Shown: positions 10,366 through 22,799, counted from the stretch's first letter. The stretch is 64,000 bases of DNA from Xenopus tropicalis (GCF_000004195.4 NC_030678.2:134417047-134481046), one strand, 5' to 3'. Notes: generated by a model from the sequence alone, not told the origin. Numbers and translations: made by a program.

Positions 10366-11080
10366 ATTTGCTTTTTAATGGATCAATAAAGATGGAATTT
10401 TATATCTGAAGTCCGGAGTGTTTGGAGCTTCTTTCGACTGAATTTTGAGATTACCCCTAGGCTACGGGTTCGGGGCCCTTGGCACCCGGACCACTTCGAG
10501 ACCCGGGTGAGTGAATTTGACTGTCATGGATCGTTATTAGATTTCACAGCGGTTTGGTCTGATTTCAATACTTGTGCTAGGTTCGGGGTGTTTACACCCG
10601 GACCTTATCACTCAATTTGGTACGAATTTCGTTGGCCATACACTTTTTCTTTGATTTTGTATTTTTACGTATTTTTCCAAACTGCTTTTTGGCTTATTAA
10701 TTAGATTACAGTTTAAATTTGGAATTAAATTTCCTTTTGTCTTCCTTTTTGTTAAAGATAAATCATTTCAGAACTTTTTCCACCTTTAATGTGACCTATA
10801 AACTGTACCACTCAATTGAAAAAGAAACTGAAATCTTCTAGGTGGAGGGAAGAAAACCAAAAAAACTAAAATAATGTGGTTGCATAAGTGTGCACACCCT
10901 CTTCTAACTGGGGATGTAGCTGTGTTCAGAATTAAGCAATCACATTCAAAATCATGTTAAATAGGAGTCAACATACACCTGCCATCATTTAAAGTGCCTC
11001 TGATTAACCCCAAATAAAGTTCAGCTGCTCTAGTTGGTCTTTCCTGCCATTTTTTTAGTCGCAATCCCACAGCAAAAGCC

Positions 11081-12020
<940 letters not shown>

Positions 12021-12294
12021 TAGACTCATACCCAAAAAAACTGTGCTGTAAAAAAATCAAAAGGTGCTTCAACAAAGTATTAGTCTAAGGGTGTGCACAC
12101 TTATGCGACCACACTATTTTAGTTTTTTGGGGTTTTTTCCCTCCACCTAAAAGATTTCAGTTTGTTTTTCAATGGAGTGGTACGGCTTATAGGTCACATT
12201 AAAGGTGGAAAAAGTTCTGAAATTATTTATCTTTGTCTCATTTTTGTACAGCACAGGAACCTGACATTTTATCAGACTTTTTATATCCACTGTA

Positions 12295-13923
12295 TATGTA
12301 GTCCACAGTATTACTTTGAAAGATACAACTTCCAGCCAAAGCTTCTCATTAAACCAAATCTACAGTGAAACTGCTATTGGCCAACCACTGATTACATGAT
12401 AGGAAGTAACAATTGGAAATGTGTCATATGGTGAGATGAATCATTTTATGACGTTGCTGTATATACCAGTTAGGGTGCGTGCACCAGTCCAGACATCCAG
12501 ATACCTGTACAGCAAAATAACTACACTTAGGACTAGCACTTGGCATTTGCTAGGAACATAATCTCAATATGATTTGAACTGTACAAGTAGATGTTCATGT
12601 TTTCCATGTATATAGTTGCATATAAGCACCAAATCATAACTACAATTTTTTGAACTCTCAAATAAGTACAAAGACAAACAAAAAAAACAATAAAGGTGAT
12701 AAGTAATATATTGACAATGCATAACAGTATGTTTTATCACAATATTCAGAGGAAAGGTCTTATAATCTAAAGGAAACTGGCCACTTTCAGCAGCAGGCAA
12801 CATGATTTAATGTAAGAAGCATAAATTCTTCTTTATTAGGGAAACGTGTGTGAAGAATGTTCTAATTTTTTGAGCCAAAATTAACTTTGCCTTTTTGTTT
12901 CCTCTTTCAAACAGTTAGAAACTGGTTATGTAGTGCAAAACTGGACTACTGACATTTTCATCCTAAAAAAGCATGTAAAGATACTAGGCAAAAATCAAAG
13001 ACACATGTCAAAGGTAGACAGCACAAAAGAGATACCTGGACTATAGAAACCTAGTTTTATCGGCCTTCCCACACCTGGGTAATGAATCAGGGCATCCCAG
13101 TAAATATCTGTTGCAACAGAAGAGTTTCAATAGAAAAGAGAAACAAGTACAGTTTTGCTGTACATTCAAGGCAGTTAGTACATATAAGAATATTATAGGT
13201 ATGTAAAAAACTATTACTAAGTACTATTTTAAGTGCATATATTGAGGAGAAAATAGAAAAGGTAATTGAAATAAAGTTAAGAATTTTTGGTAATCTAGCA
13301 AACCTATTTGCAGTGATTTTGGTACATATCCTTATACTTGTGATAACATTAGATGAGAAAGTAACCAATAGCACCATTGGCTAGCAGAAGATCTCTTTAT
13401 GGACTAAAGATGAACCATATTAAATAGTCACCTGACAAATTATGGAGTCAAGCAGATATATATGGATTATGTGGCTTTTTTTTTTTTTTTTTTTTTAAAA
13501 TAAAGGCTTTATGTATAGTACAAAGGTTATTGCTTAGTAAAAACTGATCAAGTATCTCCTATTCTTTACTTTATTTTATTCTTTCTTGAAGACAGTGGAA
13601 GAGATTGGAGATTTTCCTAGAAAATATGGGCACTGGGGGGTAACTTTCATAAAACTTTGTGCATGAGGTTACCTTGTCGAAACACCCTACATGTTGTATT
13701 GCCGCTGTAACATTTAATCTCCTCTATATAGCCTTCATAGGTATCAGTTAGGAGTCCATGCAGTTTTCACACACTGAGGGCAAGGGCACATACTCTGTTT
13801 GTTCCACTTCTATCTGCCCGCATTTTGTAGACAGGTGGAGAGAAACGGATCTGCTTCTATATGCTTCCTTATTTAGCTGCGCTAAAAGTGCATTTCTACC
13901 AAGCAGATCTCTGCTCTGCTCCT
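12295..13923. other. intergenic DNA, no gene recognised
   Basis: AT-rich. A poly-T run sits at 13478-13496. A segment at 13545-13620 (ttcttgaagacagtgg ... agattggagatttt) resembles 16385-16440, so a low-copy or interspersed repeat is present. The 96-residue minus-strand open frame at 13087-13377 is hydrophobic by composition and has no supporting signal. Confidence 0.4.
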
Positions 13924-13927
13924 TTTA

Positions 13928-14219
13928 GGGCTCTGGCACACGGGGGAGATTAGTTGCCCGCGATTAACTCCCTGTTCACGGGCGACTAATCTCCCCGAGT
14001 TGCCTACCCCTGCCATCCCACCGGCGAACATGTAAGTCGCCGGCGGGATGGCACATGCGGCGGCGCGATTTCCGGAAATCGCCCCGCCGCGTCTGCCATC
14101 CCGCCGGCGACTTACATGTTCGCCGGTGGGATGGCAGGGGTAGGCAACTCGGGGAGATTAGTCTCCCGCGAACAGGGAGTTAATCGCGGGCGACTAATCT
14201 CCCCCGTGTGCCAGAGCCC
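13928..14219. mobile_element. near-perfect 292-bp palindromic fold-back MITE
   Basis: GGGCTCTGGCACACGGG at the left returns as its complement at the right, and the symmetry holds to a centre at gatttccggaaatc (14067-14080). The measured centre 14073.5 equals the midpoint of the ends. Relatives lie at 27031-27302 and 27391-27547. The flanking bases are ttta / ttaa, so the duplication is unclear. Confidence 0.85.
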
Positions 14220-14258
14220 TTAACTGCACTCAGGCTGAAGCTGTGCCTCTAGGCATTT

Positions 14259-15133
14259 GCCAATTTACTAAAAGGAGGAGGAAACTTTTCCCTGATGAAA
14301 AAGCTAAGCGCTACAAAATTTTCACATCTTATCGCCCAAGCAAAGAAGCAAAAATTCAGTAATTTATCAAAAGGTGAAATTTGCTCTTTGCTCCCTTTTC
14401 GTCAAAGTCTATTTCGCCTGGTTCTGACTTGCGAATTGATTAAACTAGATCCACAAAGTGACTGTATCAGTGATATAAAGTCCTGCATTCCATCCAAAAT
14501 GTCATATCCAGCGTCAAATTGCATTTGTTTTTTTATATTTAAAGTGGTATTCTTTATATAAATTGTAAATGTAAATCATATTTGACCTAAAATATTTTTT
14601 GTACCGCCTGTATTGTCTATTATAAATTAATAATAATATCTTAGTCTATTATTTGTAATTTACAATTATTTGTAATTAACATATCTATACTGTTTGTCCA
14701 GGTATTAATGCACTCAGCTATTTCAACCCCTAAGTTGCAATTTGTTAGAAATAGCTTATTAATGTTGTTAAACTACAACAATAATATTTTTTTATGTGTT
14801 GACTTTGTTCTTACTGCAGCTGACAAGAGAGTTAGTCTTCCTTTTGGTTCTGTGGGCATTTAGAAAAATAATTGGGCACTTTCACCAATTCTGCTACATC
14901 ATTATTAAATGCACACACTTGTCCTATATATAGGCAATTAACACTAGCTCACATAGGCTCACTGAAACATAGTGCTGGTAGGAAAAAGTATGTGCTGGCA
15001 AAAAACCTCTGACGAAAATTTGGGTTTTAGTGAATAAGCATATTCCTCACTAATTACCACCTGATGTAGTTTCACGAAGTGTGACAAAGCTTCCTGAGGC
15101 GAAACTTCACTCCTTTAGTAAATGTGCCCCTAT
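14259..15133. repeat. MITE-like repeat with ACATTTACTAAAGGAG end
   Basis: The right edge, on the minus strand, reads GGGGCACATTTACTAAAGG, the class of end shared with 29782-30264 and the Harbinger element at 31113. The left edge CAATTTACTAAAAGGAGG is its degenerate partner. The 88-residue open frame at 14295 has no recognisable content. Confidence 0.5.
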
Positions 15134-15136
15134 ATC

Positions 15137-15692
15137 TTAATAGATAGAAATGGTTTGGGAAACAAAAAGGGTATACAGTATTAGTGTGTAAGGAGATGTA
15201 TAGATTATACACCCATGGAACCTCTAGTTGGTTTTTATTTACTCTTTTGGCATTTTTCTGCTTTTTAGCTTTAAGCAATTTATTAGCGTTTTACTAATCC
15301 TAACCCTAACACTGTTGTAGGGGGGTAACACACATGAGCTCAACAAGATCCATCCCTGGCTCACATGATGCCTGTTTTTTTTCTTTATCCAGAGAATAAA
15401 AAGAACACAATCTCCAGATTGCATCAGGCTGGGATGGGAAAATACTTCCTGACTCCAAAACAACAATGTGACCATTGACAACATTTATACCAGTGTATGG
15501 ATGAAGTAAAATACACACATTTAAATTAACTTTTAGCATGACATAGAAAGATATATTTCAAAACAATATGCAATTGGACTTTTTTGTTTTGCTTAGCAGC
15601 TTTTCAGTTTGGGATTTTAGAGGCTGGCTAGTTCAGTGACTGCGTACAAACATTCATAGTGTCGCTTATTTCCATTGCAAATCTCAGATTAT
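15137..15692. other. intergenic stretch
   Basis: No feature recognised. A brief ccctaaccctaac at about 15299 is too short to call telomeric. Confidence 0.4.
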
Positions 15693-16119
15693 TTAAAGGA
15701 ATACGAAAGACTGAAATCACAGGGGGGGTGGGGGTACCAATGGTTAGGCACCCCGCAGTTATTGTATTTACTGGCCCGACCCAGAGTACTTCTCAGCGAG
15801 CACCAAGGAGCGATCCTCTTCCTGTTTCCCCTTTCTTTGCCTTGGTGCGCATCTGCTGTAAGGTGAAAAGCTGAACTTTACCAAAAAAGCCTCCTTTTTC
15901 ACTTTAGTGAGCATGTGTCAGCCGCTGCCTCTGGGTAGCAAAGAAAGACAAAGTGAAAGATGAGGATCGCTCCGTGGTGCTCGCTGAGTAGAACCCTGGG
16001 CCAGGGCGGTTTTCTGCTAACGAGCACTGGCCTGGGATATCAGGTATGTAAATACAGCAACTGGGGGGGTACTTAACTTTTGGCACCCCCAGTGATCTTG
16101 CCTTTCTTTCTCCTCTAAA
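15693..16119. mobile_element. T2-type palindromic MITE (worn)
   Basis: TTAAAGG at 15693 and a decayed CTCCTCTAAAG at the right edge. Inner arms around GGCACCCC / GGGGTAC, tcagcgagcaccaaggagc / gctccgtggtgctcgctga and ggtgaaaagctgaactt match the copies at 57576-57972 and 63521-63723. Confidence 0.7.
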
Positions 16120-17535
16120 GTGTTAATTTCTTTTACCATGCCAGTATTAAAAAAAATGTTTATATACCTGAGAGAGGGTCAGTTTTTTCTGATAGGGTTT
16201 TATCATGTTGTATTTCTTCCTTAACTCTGTTCCGCTTTCATAATTATTTTCAACAGAAGCAGAAGAGGGGGCGGAAAAGCTGGGACATGCTTTTCTTGAC
16301 ATATACAGCTGTAAATTACAGTTAATCAAATAGCAATGTCTTGGCACATAGATGTCTTTGGTGGAGGCCCCAAATTTATTTCGGAGGCCTGTACTTTATT
16401 TCATTCCTTCTTGAAGACACTGGAAAAGATTGGAAATTTTGCTATAGACAAATTGGATGTCAGATGATTGGCAAATAGACCTGCATGATTACTCATAAGA
16501 CTTTTCATTTTTTTCTTAAATGCGGTAGTTCTTTGACTTTAATCTCCCTAGACAAGGAAGTGAATGAATTCCCTAAGAAAGTGGGGGCTCAGATTTTCAG
16601 AATGTATCATATAAGATGAATCAAAATATCCTTATAAGGGAATGCATAAAAATATATATTTTCTTATCCTTTTCCTTATGGTAAGTTTTGTCGCCCATGA
16701 TACATCTTAGCTACAGCAGGCATGTATGTGCGGAAACATACACGGCACAGATACTTTCAGAAGTAGCCAAAAGTTTACTTCAAGAGGCACCCTAGACTAT
16801 CTCACAAAATTAATCCGGTGTGTGTGTATGCCCACCAGTGATTTCCATCTTTGTCAGTGGGAAACCATTAGCAGTAGATTAGTCACTCATGATAGAAGAG
16901 ATTAATCTCAATTGTGTCTTTGCCCCTAATTTAAAAATCACTGAACATTCAGTTATAGAGTTGAAGACACACAGAGCTACAAGTAGCAGCTACTTGTCAT
17001 GGCTACTAAAATAGACAATACTGATCATTTACTGATAACTGTTTCAATGTGTGTTTTAGCAGAGGCAATTCTCAGTATTGTCTATGGCAGGGGATTTTCT
17101 GGTGTTTAGTAGCCTTGAAAAAGTAGCTGCTACTAGTAGCTCAGTGTGTCTTCACCCTAACACCGCCTAAAATCTAAGCAATCTGCACAACAAAGGAACT
17201 TCTGCTTTGTATCCGGTAAACCTTGAGTATATTTTCTTTAAGCGAGAGCACTTTCATTTAAATCTTTAAAATACCTTAAATTTTCACATTTCAGGGCAGT
17301 GTAATATGAAACATGCGTTTCAAGTGGCACTTCACTCTTCATCAAGCATGATAGCATTTTCTGTAAACCTTGCGCATTTCTGCTTTCTTGTACCATTTAC
17401 AGTTCTCGTATGTATCACGTAGTAGTTGCCTCGCAACTCTGAGCTAATACAAGAAGCAGAGGTGATACAAATGTGTTCCCACCAGCGATTTACATTAAAG
17501 GAGAAAGAAGGTTTTAAATCACAAGGGGATAGTAA
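16120..17535. other. intergenic DNA with one MITE
   Basis: A worn copy of the 3413-3619 MITE lies at about 16956-17159 (gaagacacacagagctac ... tagctcagtgtgtcttcaccctaa). The remainder shows no gene. Confidence 0.5.
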
Positions 17536-17985
17536 GGGATACATTTACTAAAACTCTAACATTTCAAATTTTTTTCTTTTTAGATATTTGAATAAACAAA
17601 TTCATACGAATGTCTGACATTTACTTAAAAGTCTGAACTGAAAAAGTCTGTGCGGGAAAAAGTTGTAGAAAATTCACAATATTTCAATCTTTTCGAAACC
17701 TCTACTTTTTGGAATTGTCGCACAAAAAACCAGCATCAAAAATTCGAAACCTCTAAAGTTTCTAAGCAAAAGAAAGATCCTCCAGGAAAGGGAAGGGACA
17801 TCTGCCATTGACTTCAACATGATCTCACCAAGTTTTAGCTGGCGAATTGTCAGATCTGTATTCTTAGCCGTTTTGTCGTGCTGTAACTCTCGAAAAAGCC
17901 TTGACTTTTTTTTTGCGACTTATAGTGCTAAAAAAAAACTGAATCGGGGGGGGGGGGGAAATCTGAGCGTTAATAAATGGCCCCC
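17536..17985. repeat. MITE-like repeat with ATACATTTACTAAAAC / TTAATAAATGGCCCCC ends
   Basis: The ends resemble the GGGGCACATTTA class in inverted orientation. AT-rich interior with tcgaaa / tttcga motifs, similar in style to 29782-30264 and the subterminal DNA of the Harbinger element. A G-run lies at 17946-17958. Confidence 0.5.
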
Positions 17986-19545
17986 ACAACATATTTTCAA
18001 TGCAAAATACTTACATAAAGTTTGTATATTCTTCTTGTGGTTTTTCTACAGCTATGCTAGTTTGTTCCCACACTGTAAAAGCATAAATGCAGGTTAACCT
18101 GCATTAAACCAGTGCTAATATTAGTGTTTTTGGTACCATGGCTCTATATAGATTGTAAGCTTGATTGGGCATGGCCCACTTTAGCTCTTGGATAAGTTAT
18201 TGCTTGTATTTTTGTATAAAATGTGTATACACCTATTTATTGTACATTGCTGTTAATTATAAACAATGTCTGTTAATAATAACCAATGAATTTCATTCTC
18301 TAGAAGCATGCATACAACGTGTAGGATATCCAACTGACTGAGTCGTGTCATTTATTACACAATGTAAACTTTTAAAAATAGGGTTGAATTTGAATTTGCT
18401 AAGCAAGTAAAAAGATAGAAAAGGGGAAAAGAGAAGGGAAGGTCCTTCTACTCTTTCTACTATTCCACTGGAATTACAGTTTCTCTTTGATGTCAATAGC
18501 AGCTTTTTATTTGTTTTTATTGTGTAATGGAAAGCTGCCATACTGGTTCCTCTGCCATGCAAGCTAAAACATAATCCACAAACTCCAATGAATCCGTGCC
18601 CTAAATTATAGAATTAATAAAATCCTTTGTATGATTTACAATTCAATAACTTTGAAGAAAGCATCTCCCATGCATGAAGACCAACAGTCGGGTGGTGAGC
18701 TAAGTCAGCTGAGCAGATCATTGGCCTTGGCCTTGCATTAGGTGCCTCTGCTGACTGGACAGTAGAGCATTACATTCACTGTCTGATGCTTCTTAAAGGA
18801 AAACTTGCCAATCCTCAATTAAAATAGGACTTTGCTTGGACTTTGCTATGTCAAATTATATTAATCATTTTGAGTTTTGTTGTTACTGGTCCTTTACGTC
18901 ACATTGTACCAAATACTGTCTCTACGAGCCAAGATTGCAAATCTGAAACAAGTGATACGGTGCAGAATTTACACTTTCTTTGCAGATTCTTTGGGGGACC
19001 AACACTTGTGCAATAGTTTTACTGTATGTTTGGAAAGAAAGCAAAAGCTACTATTAGAAATGAGGAAGTGACTTAACTCCGTGTATTGCTGGTCTTCCTA
19101 TAAACACTGTGTGGGTATGTCAAGCTGAAAATTCTGGTAAGATTTGTCACAATTACATAACTGATTAAATAAATGCCGGGAAATTAGTCAGAAGGCAAGC
19201 CCCAGTAACAGTGTAGGATGACAGTGCTTCCTAAATAGATATATCAAATGAAATTAGGTTTTAAAATATAATTACAAAAAGTGTTGTATAGTTACACCCT
19301 GTAACAGAACACATACTGTAATATGTTTAAAACCACAGTTATTTTAAAGTGTACATGTAAAAAGACCTTAAATACACAGTAGACCACATTTACAGATCCC
19401 AAGAAAGAAGAGCAACTAAGTATATAAAGGGACTAGAAGGTCTCAATTAAAAAGGCTGGCCAAGTTGGATCTGTTTACACTGTAGAAGAGGCACTCAAGG
19501 GGGAGTGATAACTGTATAAAACTGGATAACGGTATATAATAGGAA
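17986..19545. other. intergenic DNA with L2-like tail
   Basis: 18148-18280 (agattgtaagcttgattggg ... gtatacacctatttattgtacattgctg) is the 3' tail type seen inverted at 26150-26300 and 45362-45510, consistent with L2/CR1-class LINE ends. No gene seen. Confidence 0.4.
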
Positions 19546-19584
19546 AAGGTGATGTACCGTGTTAGCCGGTCAAAAATGTTTACA

Positions 19585-19701
19585 GGGTAACCCTTTTGAA
19601 ATAAAAAATAACAAAAGTGCTATAAAGGTGATACCTTTATTGGCTAACTCAGATAATCATAGCAAGCTTTCAGAACATTTTAGTTCCTTTTTCAAAAGGG
19701 T

Positions 19702-19743
<42 letters not shown>
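19585..19743 (-). repeat. inverted repeat with degraded hammerhead-like segment and (TA)n
   Basis: A perfect 17-bp inverted repeat GGGTAACCCTTTTGAAA / its complement lies at 19585-19601 and 19690-19706. Between them, on the minus strand, an AAC..GTT stem is followed by GAAAGCTTGC and, about 25 nt on, AATAAAGG: the same order (stem, GAAA, short self-complementary block, AATAAA) as the better hammerhead copies, but the 5' core is not recognisable. A TA microsatellite runs from 19708 to 19743. Confidence 0.5.
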
Positions 19744-19745
<2 letters not shown>

Positions 19746-19749
<4 letters not shown>

Positions 19750-21095
19750 AACTTCTTTAATTCCTTTACATTTTATCAGTTCCCAGACTGACAACCAATA
19801 GGCCTTGATGAATGGTAATTAATGAGACTGATGGCTAAAAGTTCATATTTCAAGTACCTATCTATGTATACTACACAGTTTAATATGCACATGTGATCTA
19901 AAAATATCCAACTGCAAGAAGTAGACAAACATATTCTTCCCATGAAGATTACTCTTACAAGAAACAACCAAAATGAGATAATATTGTTAAAAGCATCTGA
20001 ACATATGTGTACTAATATACACATATATGTCCAGTGCCCTTATCTGTCTATTGGAATTGCTGGAATAGGGCATTAGCTTATTCATCTACACCATATACAA
20101 TTATAAGCATCAGAGATGGTTGTGCAGGTTCTGAATTTACAGAGATGGTAAAATGTAATTTTCTAAACCAGAATGCAATAGCCTTGTTCGTATCATAAGC
20201 TAGATGATTGAAAATGTGTTTACGACAGTCGCATCCCCCAACAAAAAGAAATCTTGATGTTAGTTTTGAGTTTAGCATTCAGGTGAAATAATGTAACATT
20301 TATCCATATCAATTACATTTATTTCACATTTGGCAAAAAGGCTTTATCTGGCGCTAAACAAAGGTTGATTTTATAAAGAGTGAGCTATATGCTGACATTT
20401 GTTGATGAGTAGCACTAAATGTAAAGGGAGGAGTACGAAGCATTGCTTGTACTGACGCTTGCCGGTTGGAGGCGGATGGCGGTATTTTCAGCAATCGTTT
20501 TTCCCGCTTGCCGAAAATATACGCCAGACACCTCGTCTGACATTAGCCTTAAATCTCAGTTCTTAATGCTACTATTTGTTACACCAGGTCAGGTTAAACA
20601 CCACCTGACATGCCCATTAAAGGATAATTCCTTCTAACTTTACTCACCACAGTGTGACAAGAATTAAGTAACAATGACATTGTGGAGTAACAGTGTTTCA
20701 AAACTGCTTAGAGCCACTGATGCGCATAAACTGTAATCTTTCCTATGTGTAATGTTCATGGGAAATATTACAGATACTTACCCTAAAGAGCCCTGTTTGC
20801 TTAATACTGAAACACAATGTAAACACTGCTTTGGGTTTGTGATTACCTGGGTTCTACACTGACATAGGTGTGGGTGTCCGGGGGGCTCTTTCCCACAGGA
20901 GTTTAACTCTCAAGCAATGGAAGAGCAAGTGGCCCAGTTGTATTTTCCTGTTAGGAGATAGGATGTATTGTCTGTATATCATTTTCCACACAATTTCTTA
21001 TGTTCTGGCTTAGTCTCCCTATTAGTTTTCAGTCCTCCTTTAAAACTATCCCAGTGCATCTCCTATTAGTTTTAAAGCATTATTAAAACTAGTCA
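19746..21095. other. intergenic stretch, no recognised feature
   Basis: No gene or repeat family identified on either strand. Confidence 0.4.
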
Positions 21096-21550
21096 GTGGC
21101 GTAACTAGTCTGAAACATTCCCCCCCCCCCGGAAAAATCTTCAGAATGGCCCAGCGCAAAGGGACTCCTACCTGGCTCCTTGATTTCAGCCTGATCTCTG
21201 CTTCCTGTAGCTGAACTCGGGCAGAAGCTGTGATCGCCAGTCCAACTACAGGGAGAAACAGTATACAAACACGGGAGCACTTACCGCTAAAAACACGTGT
21301 GCTACACGCAGACCAACTCCCAATGGCCCAAACTTTAGCAAAATATCCAAACAAGCGGAGCACCACGTGAAAAAATAAAAACAGTCTTTTATTTACTCAC
21401 ATTTTAAAAGCACATGTACATTTCAAGGACCTACGCTTAACGCGTTTCGTGGCTCCCGCCACTTCATCAGAAGCAGAGATCAGCCTGATCTCTGCTTCCT
21501 GTAGCTGAACTCGGGCAGAAGCTGTGATCGCCAGTCCAACTACAGGGAGA
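21096..21550 (-). mobile_element. 223-bp hammerhead-bearing insertion with 71-bp target duplication
   Basis: An older repeat starts CAGTGGCGTAACTAG at 21096. Within it, 21186-21256 and 21480-21550 are identical over 71 bp and flank 21257-21479. Read on the minus strand the insert starts at the ribozyme motif and runs through AAATAAAAG (about 21390) to its end at 21257, with no open frame. Its ribozyme end also makes a 12-bp inverted repeat with the adjacent duplicate (21471-21482 against 21485-21496). A 71-bp duplication is long for target-primed insertion; a tandem rearrangement is the alternative. Confidence 0.7.
21435..21474 (-). ncRNA. hammerhead-like ribozyme motif, canonical CTGATGA core
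   Basis: On the minus strand: stem I GCTT with AAGC (four perfect pairs), core CTGATGA, one extra A, stem II GTGGC-GGGA-GCCAC (five perfect pairs), GAA, self-complementary ACGCGT, then T before the stem I partner. This is the layout of a type I hammerhead with minimal stem III, known from Penelope-like elements and retrozymes. The extra A between core and stem II departs from the textbook form, so activity is not assured. Confidence 0.72.
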
Positions 21551-22022
21551 TACTGATTAGAATGGATCTGCTTCTCTCAATCTGAAAAAACTACAGGTTG
21601 ATATCAGCAGGGCAAACTCTCTCGTTTCTGCCTTCTGCTCCAAATCAGGTGCTGCTGTGCCAATCAAGGCAGGGGAACCCCTGAGCTACCACCACCTCCT
21701 GACCAGGTAGTATCTCCAGGGTTCCCTCAGAGCCCTGCGTCAATAGGTGCAGGATACTTGTGCCGAAAGAAAAGGGCACGCATGCAGTTGCTTCCATTTT
21801 GGCAAACTGGATGCAACTGCTGTAGGCACTGCGCAATTGTGTCATGAAAATGGCCCTTTTGCGTCCACAGTGACACCAGGATTCTAGTAAAATGCTGTAT
21901 TGTGGGAAAAACATGCCGATTATGCTCAAAATTGCACACTCTGCACCTAGCTTTTTGAATGCACCCTTATGGCTTTATTATTGATGAATATGATGATCAA
22001 TTCCAGTGAAATAATAGTGTAG
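21551..22022. other. intergenic stretch
   Basis: Nothing recognised. Open frames on the minus strand (21645-21939) have no domain. Confidence 0.4.
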
Positions 22023-22024
22023 TA

Positions 22025-22352
22025 CAGGTATTGGACCCCTTATCCGGAAACCCATTATCCAGAAAGCTCCGAATTACGGAAAGCCCGTCTCCCATAGACT
22101 CCATTTTAATCAAATAATTCAGAATTTTAAAACTGATTTCCTTTTTCTCTGTAATAACAAAACAGTACCTTGTAATTTATCCCAACTATGATATAATCAA
22201 TCCTTATTAGATGCAAAACAATCCTATTGGGTTTAATTAATGTTTTATTGATTTTTTAGCAGACTTAAGGTATGGAGATCCAAATTACGGAAAGACCCCT
22301 TATCCGGAATACCCTTGGTCCCGAGCATTCTGGATAACAGGTCCTATACCTG
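22025..22352. mobile_element. MITE with TA duplication (mariner-type ends)
   Basis: CAGGTATTGGACCCCTTA at the left is inverted at the right (CAGGTCCTATACCTG), flanked by TA (22023-22024, 22353-22354). The inner block TTATCCGGAAACCCATTA also has an inverted partner. Partial copies at 1314-1592, 5935-6026 and 57400-57570. A TA duplication suggests Tc1/mariner mobilisation; no coding sequence. Confidence 0.8.
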
Positions 22353-22522
22353 TACTGCCAGAATATATTTTTTAACGCTATTAACTGATGTTTAAAAGTA
22401 ATACTGTTGTGGGGTTTTTATGGTGTACTTTTTATTTCTAAATTACACTGTTAACATAACAAATAATTCAGTCTACCATTTAAAATGTTACTTTTAAACC
22501 AGCAGAGGGGGATTTTCACGTG

Positions 22523-22660
22523 AGGGCAGTGAGGTTGGGGAATGCCCTTCCTAGTGATGTTGTGATGGCAGATTCTGTTAATGCCTATAAGAGGGGCCTG
22601 GATGAGTTCTTGAACAAGCATAGTATCCAAGGCTATTGTGATACTAATATCTACGGTTAG
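22523..22660 (+). pseudogene. C-terminal fragment of a LINE-type ORF (tentative)
   Basis: A frame reads VRLGNALPSDVVMADSV, then KRGLDEFLNKH, to a TAG at 22658-22660. The pattern (R-x-V-x-x-x-N-x-L-P, then F/Y-K-x-x-L-D-x-F) is that of the extreme C-terminus of many non-LTR retrotransposon ORF2 proteins. No reverse-transcriptase region is attached, so it is a truncated relic at best. The downstream tail ends near 22797 in ttcaacccaacttaacta, a common frog repeat tail. Confidence 0.45.
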
Positions 22661-22799
22661 TACTGATGTTGGTATATATGGTTTATGTATGTGAGTATAT
22701 AGATATGTTGGTATAGATCTACGTGTGTGCACACAGGTTTGCTTGAAAGGGTTGAACTTGATGGACTTTTGGTCATTTTTCAACCCAACTTAACTAGTG

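Larger units (their letters stand above)
8200..10753 (-). mobile_element. Penelope/retrozyme-like insertion built as a large inverted repeat
   Basis: Inserted into the left inverted repeat of the Tc1 element. A perfect 14-bp direct duplication aaagataaatcatt flanks it (8186-8199, 10754-10767), and the other Tc1 arm shows the uninterrupted form. Arms: 8200-9010 and 9184-10446 (the second carries a later hAT insertion; without it, 811 against 812 bp), with a spacer at 9011-9183. A unique tail at 10447-10753 carries two GC-rich hairpins also found in the element at 62828-63232. Each arm carries a hammerhead-like motif and AATAAA near its outer end. Read on the minus strand the order is hairpin tail, inverted arm, spacer, sense arm with ribozyme motif and poly(A) signal. 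Membership of the Penelope/retrozyme class is inferred from the ribozyme motif, the variable duplication length and the inverted structure. Confidence 0.75.

Noticed and set aside
13087..13377. 96-residue minus-strand frame with hydrophobic stretches
   Set aside because: AT-rich DNA gives hydrophobic codons by chance; no promoter, splice or family evidence.
15296..15312. cctaaccctaac, telomere-like word
   Set aside because: Fewer than three units; no interstitial telomeric array.
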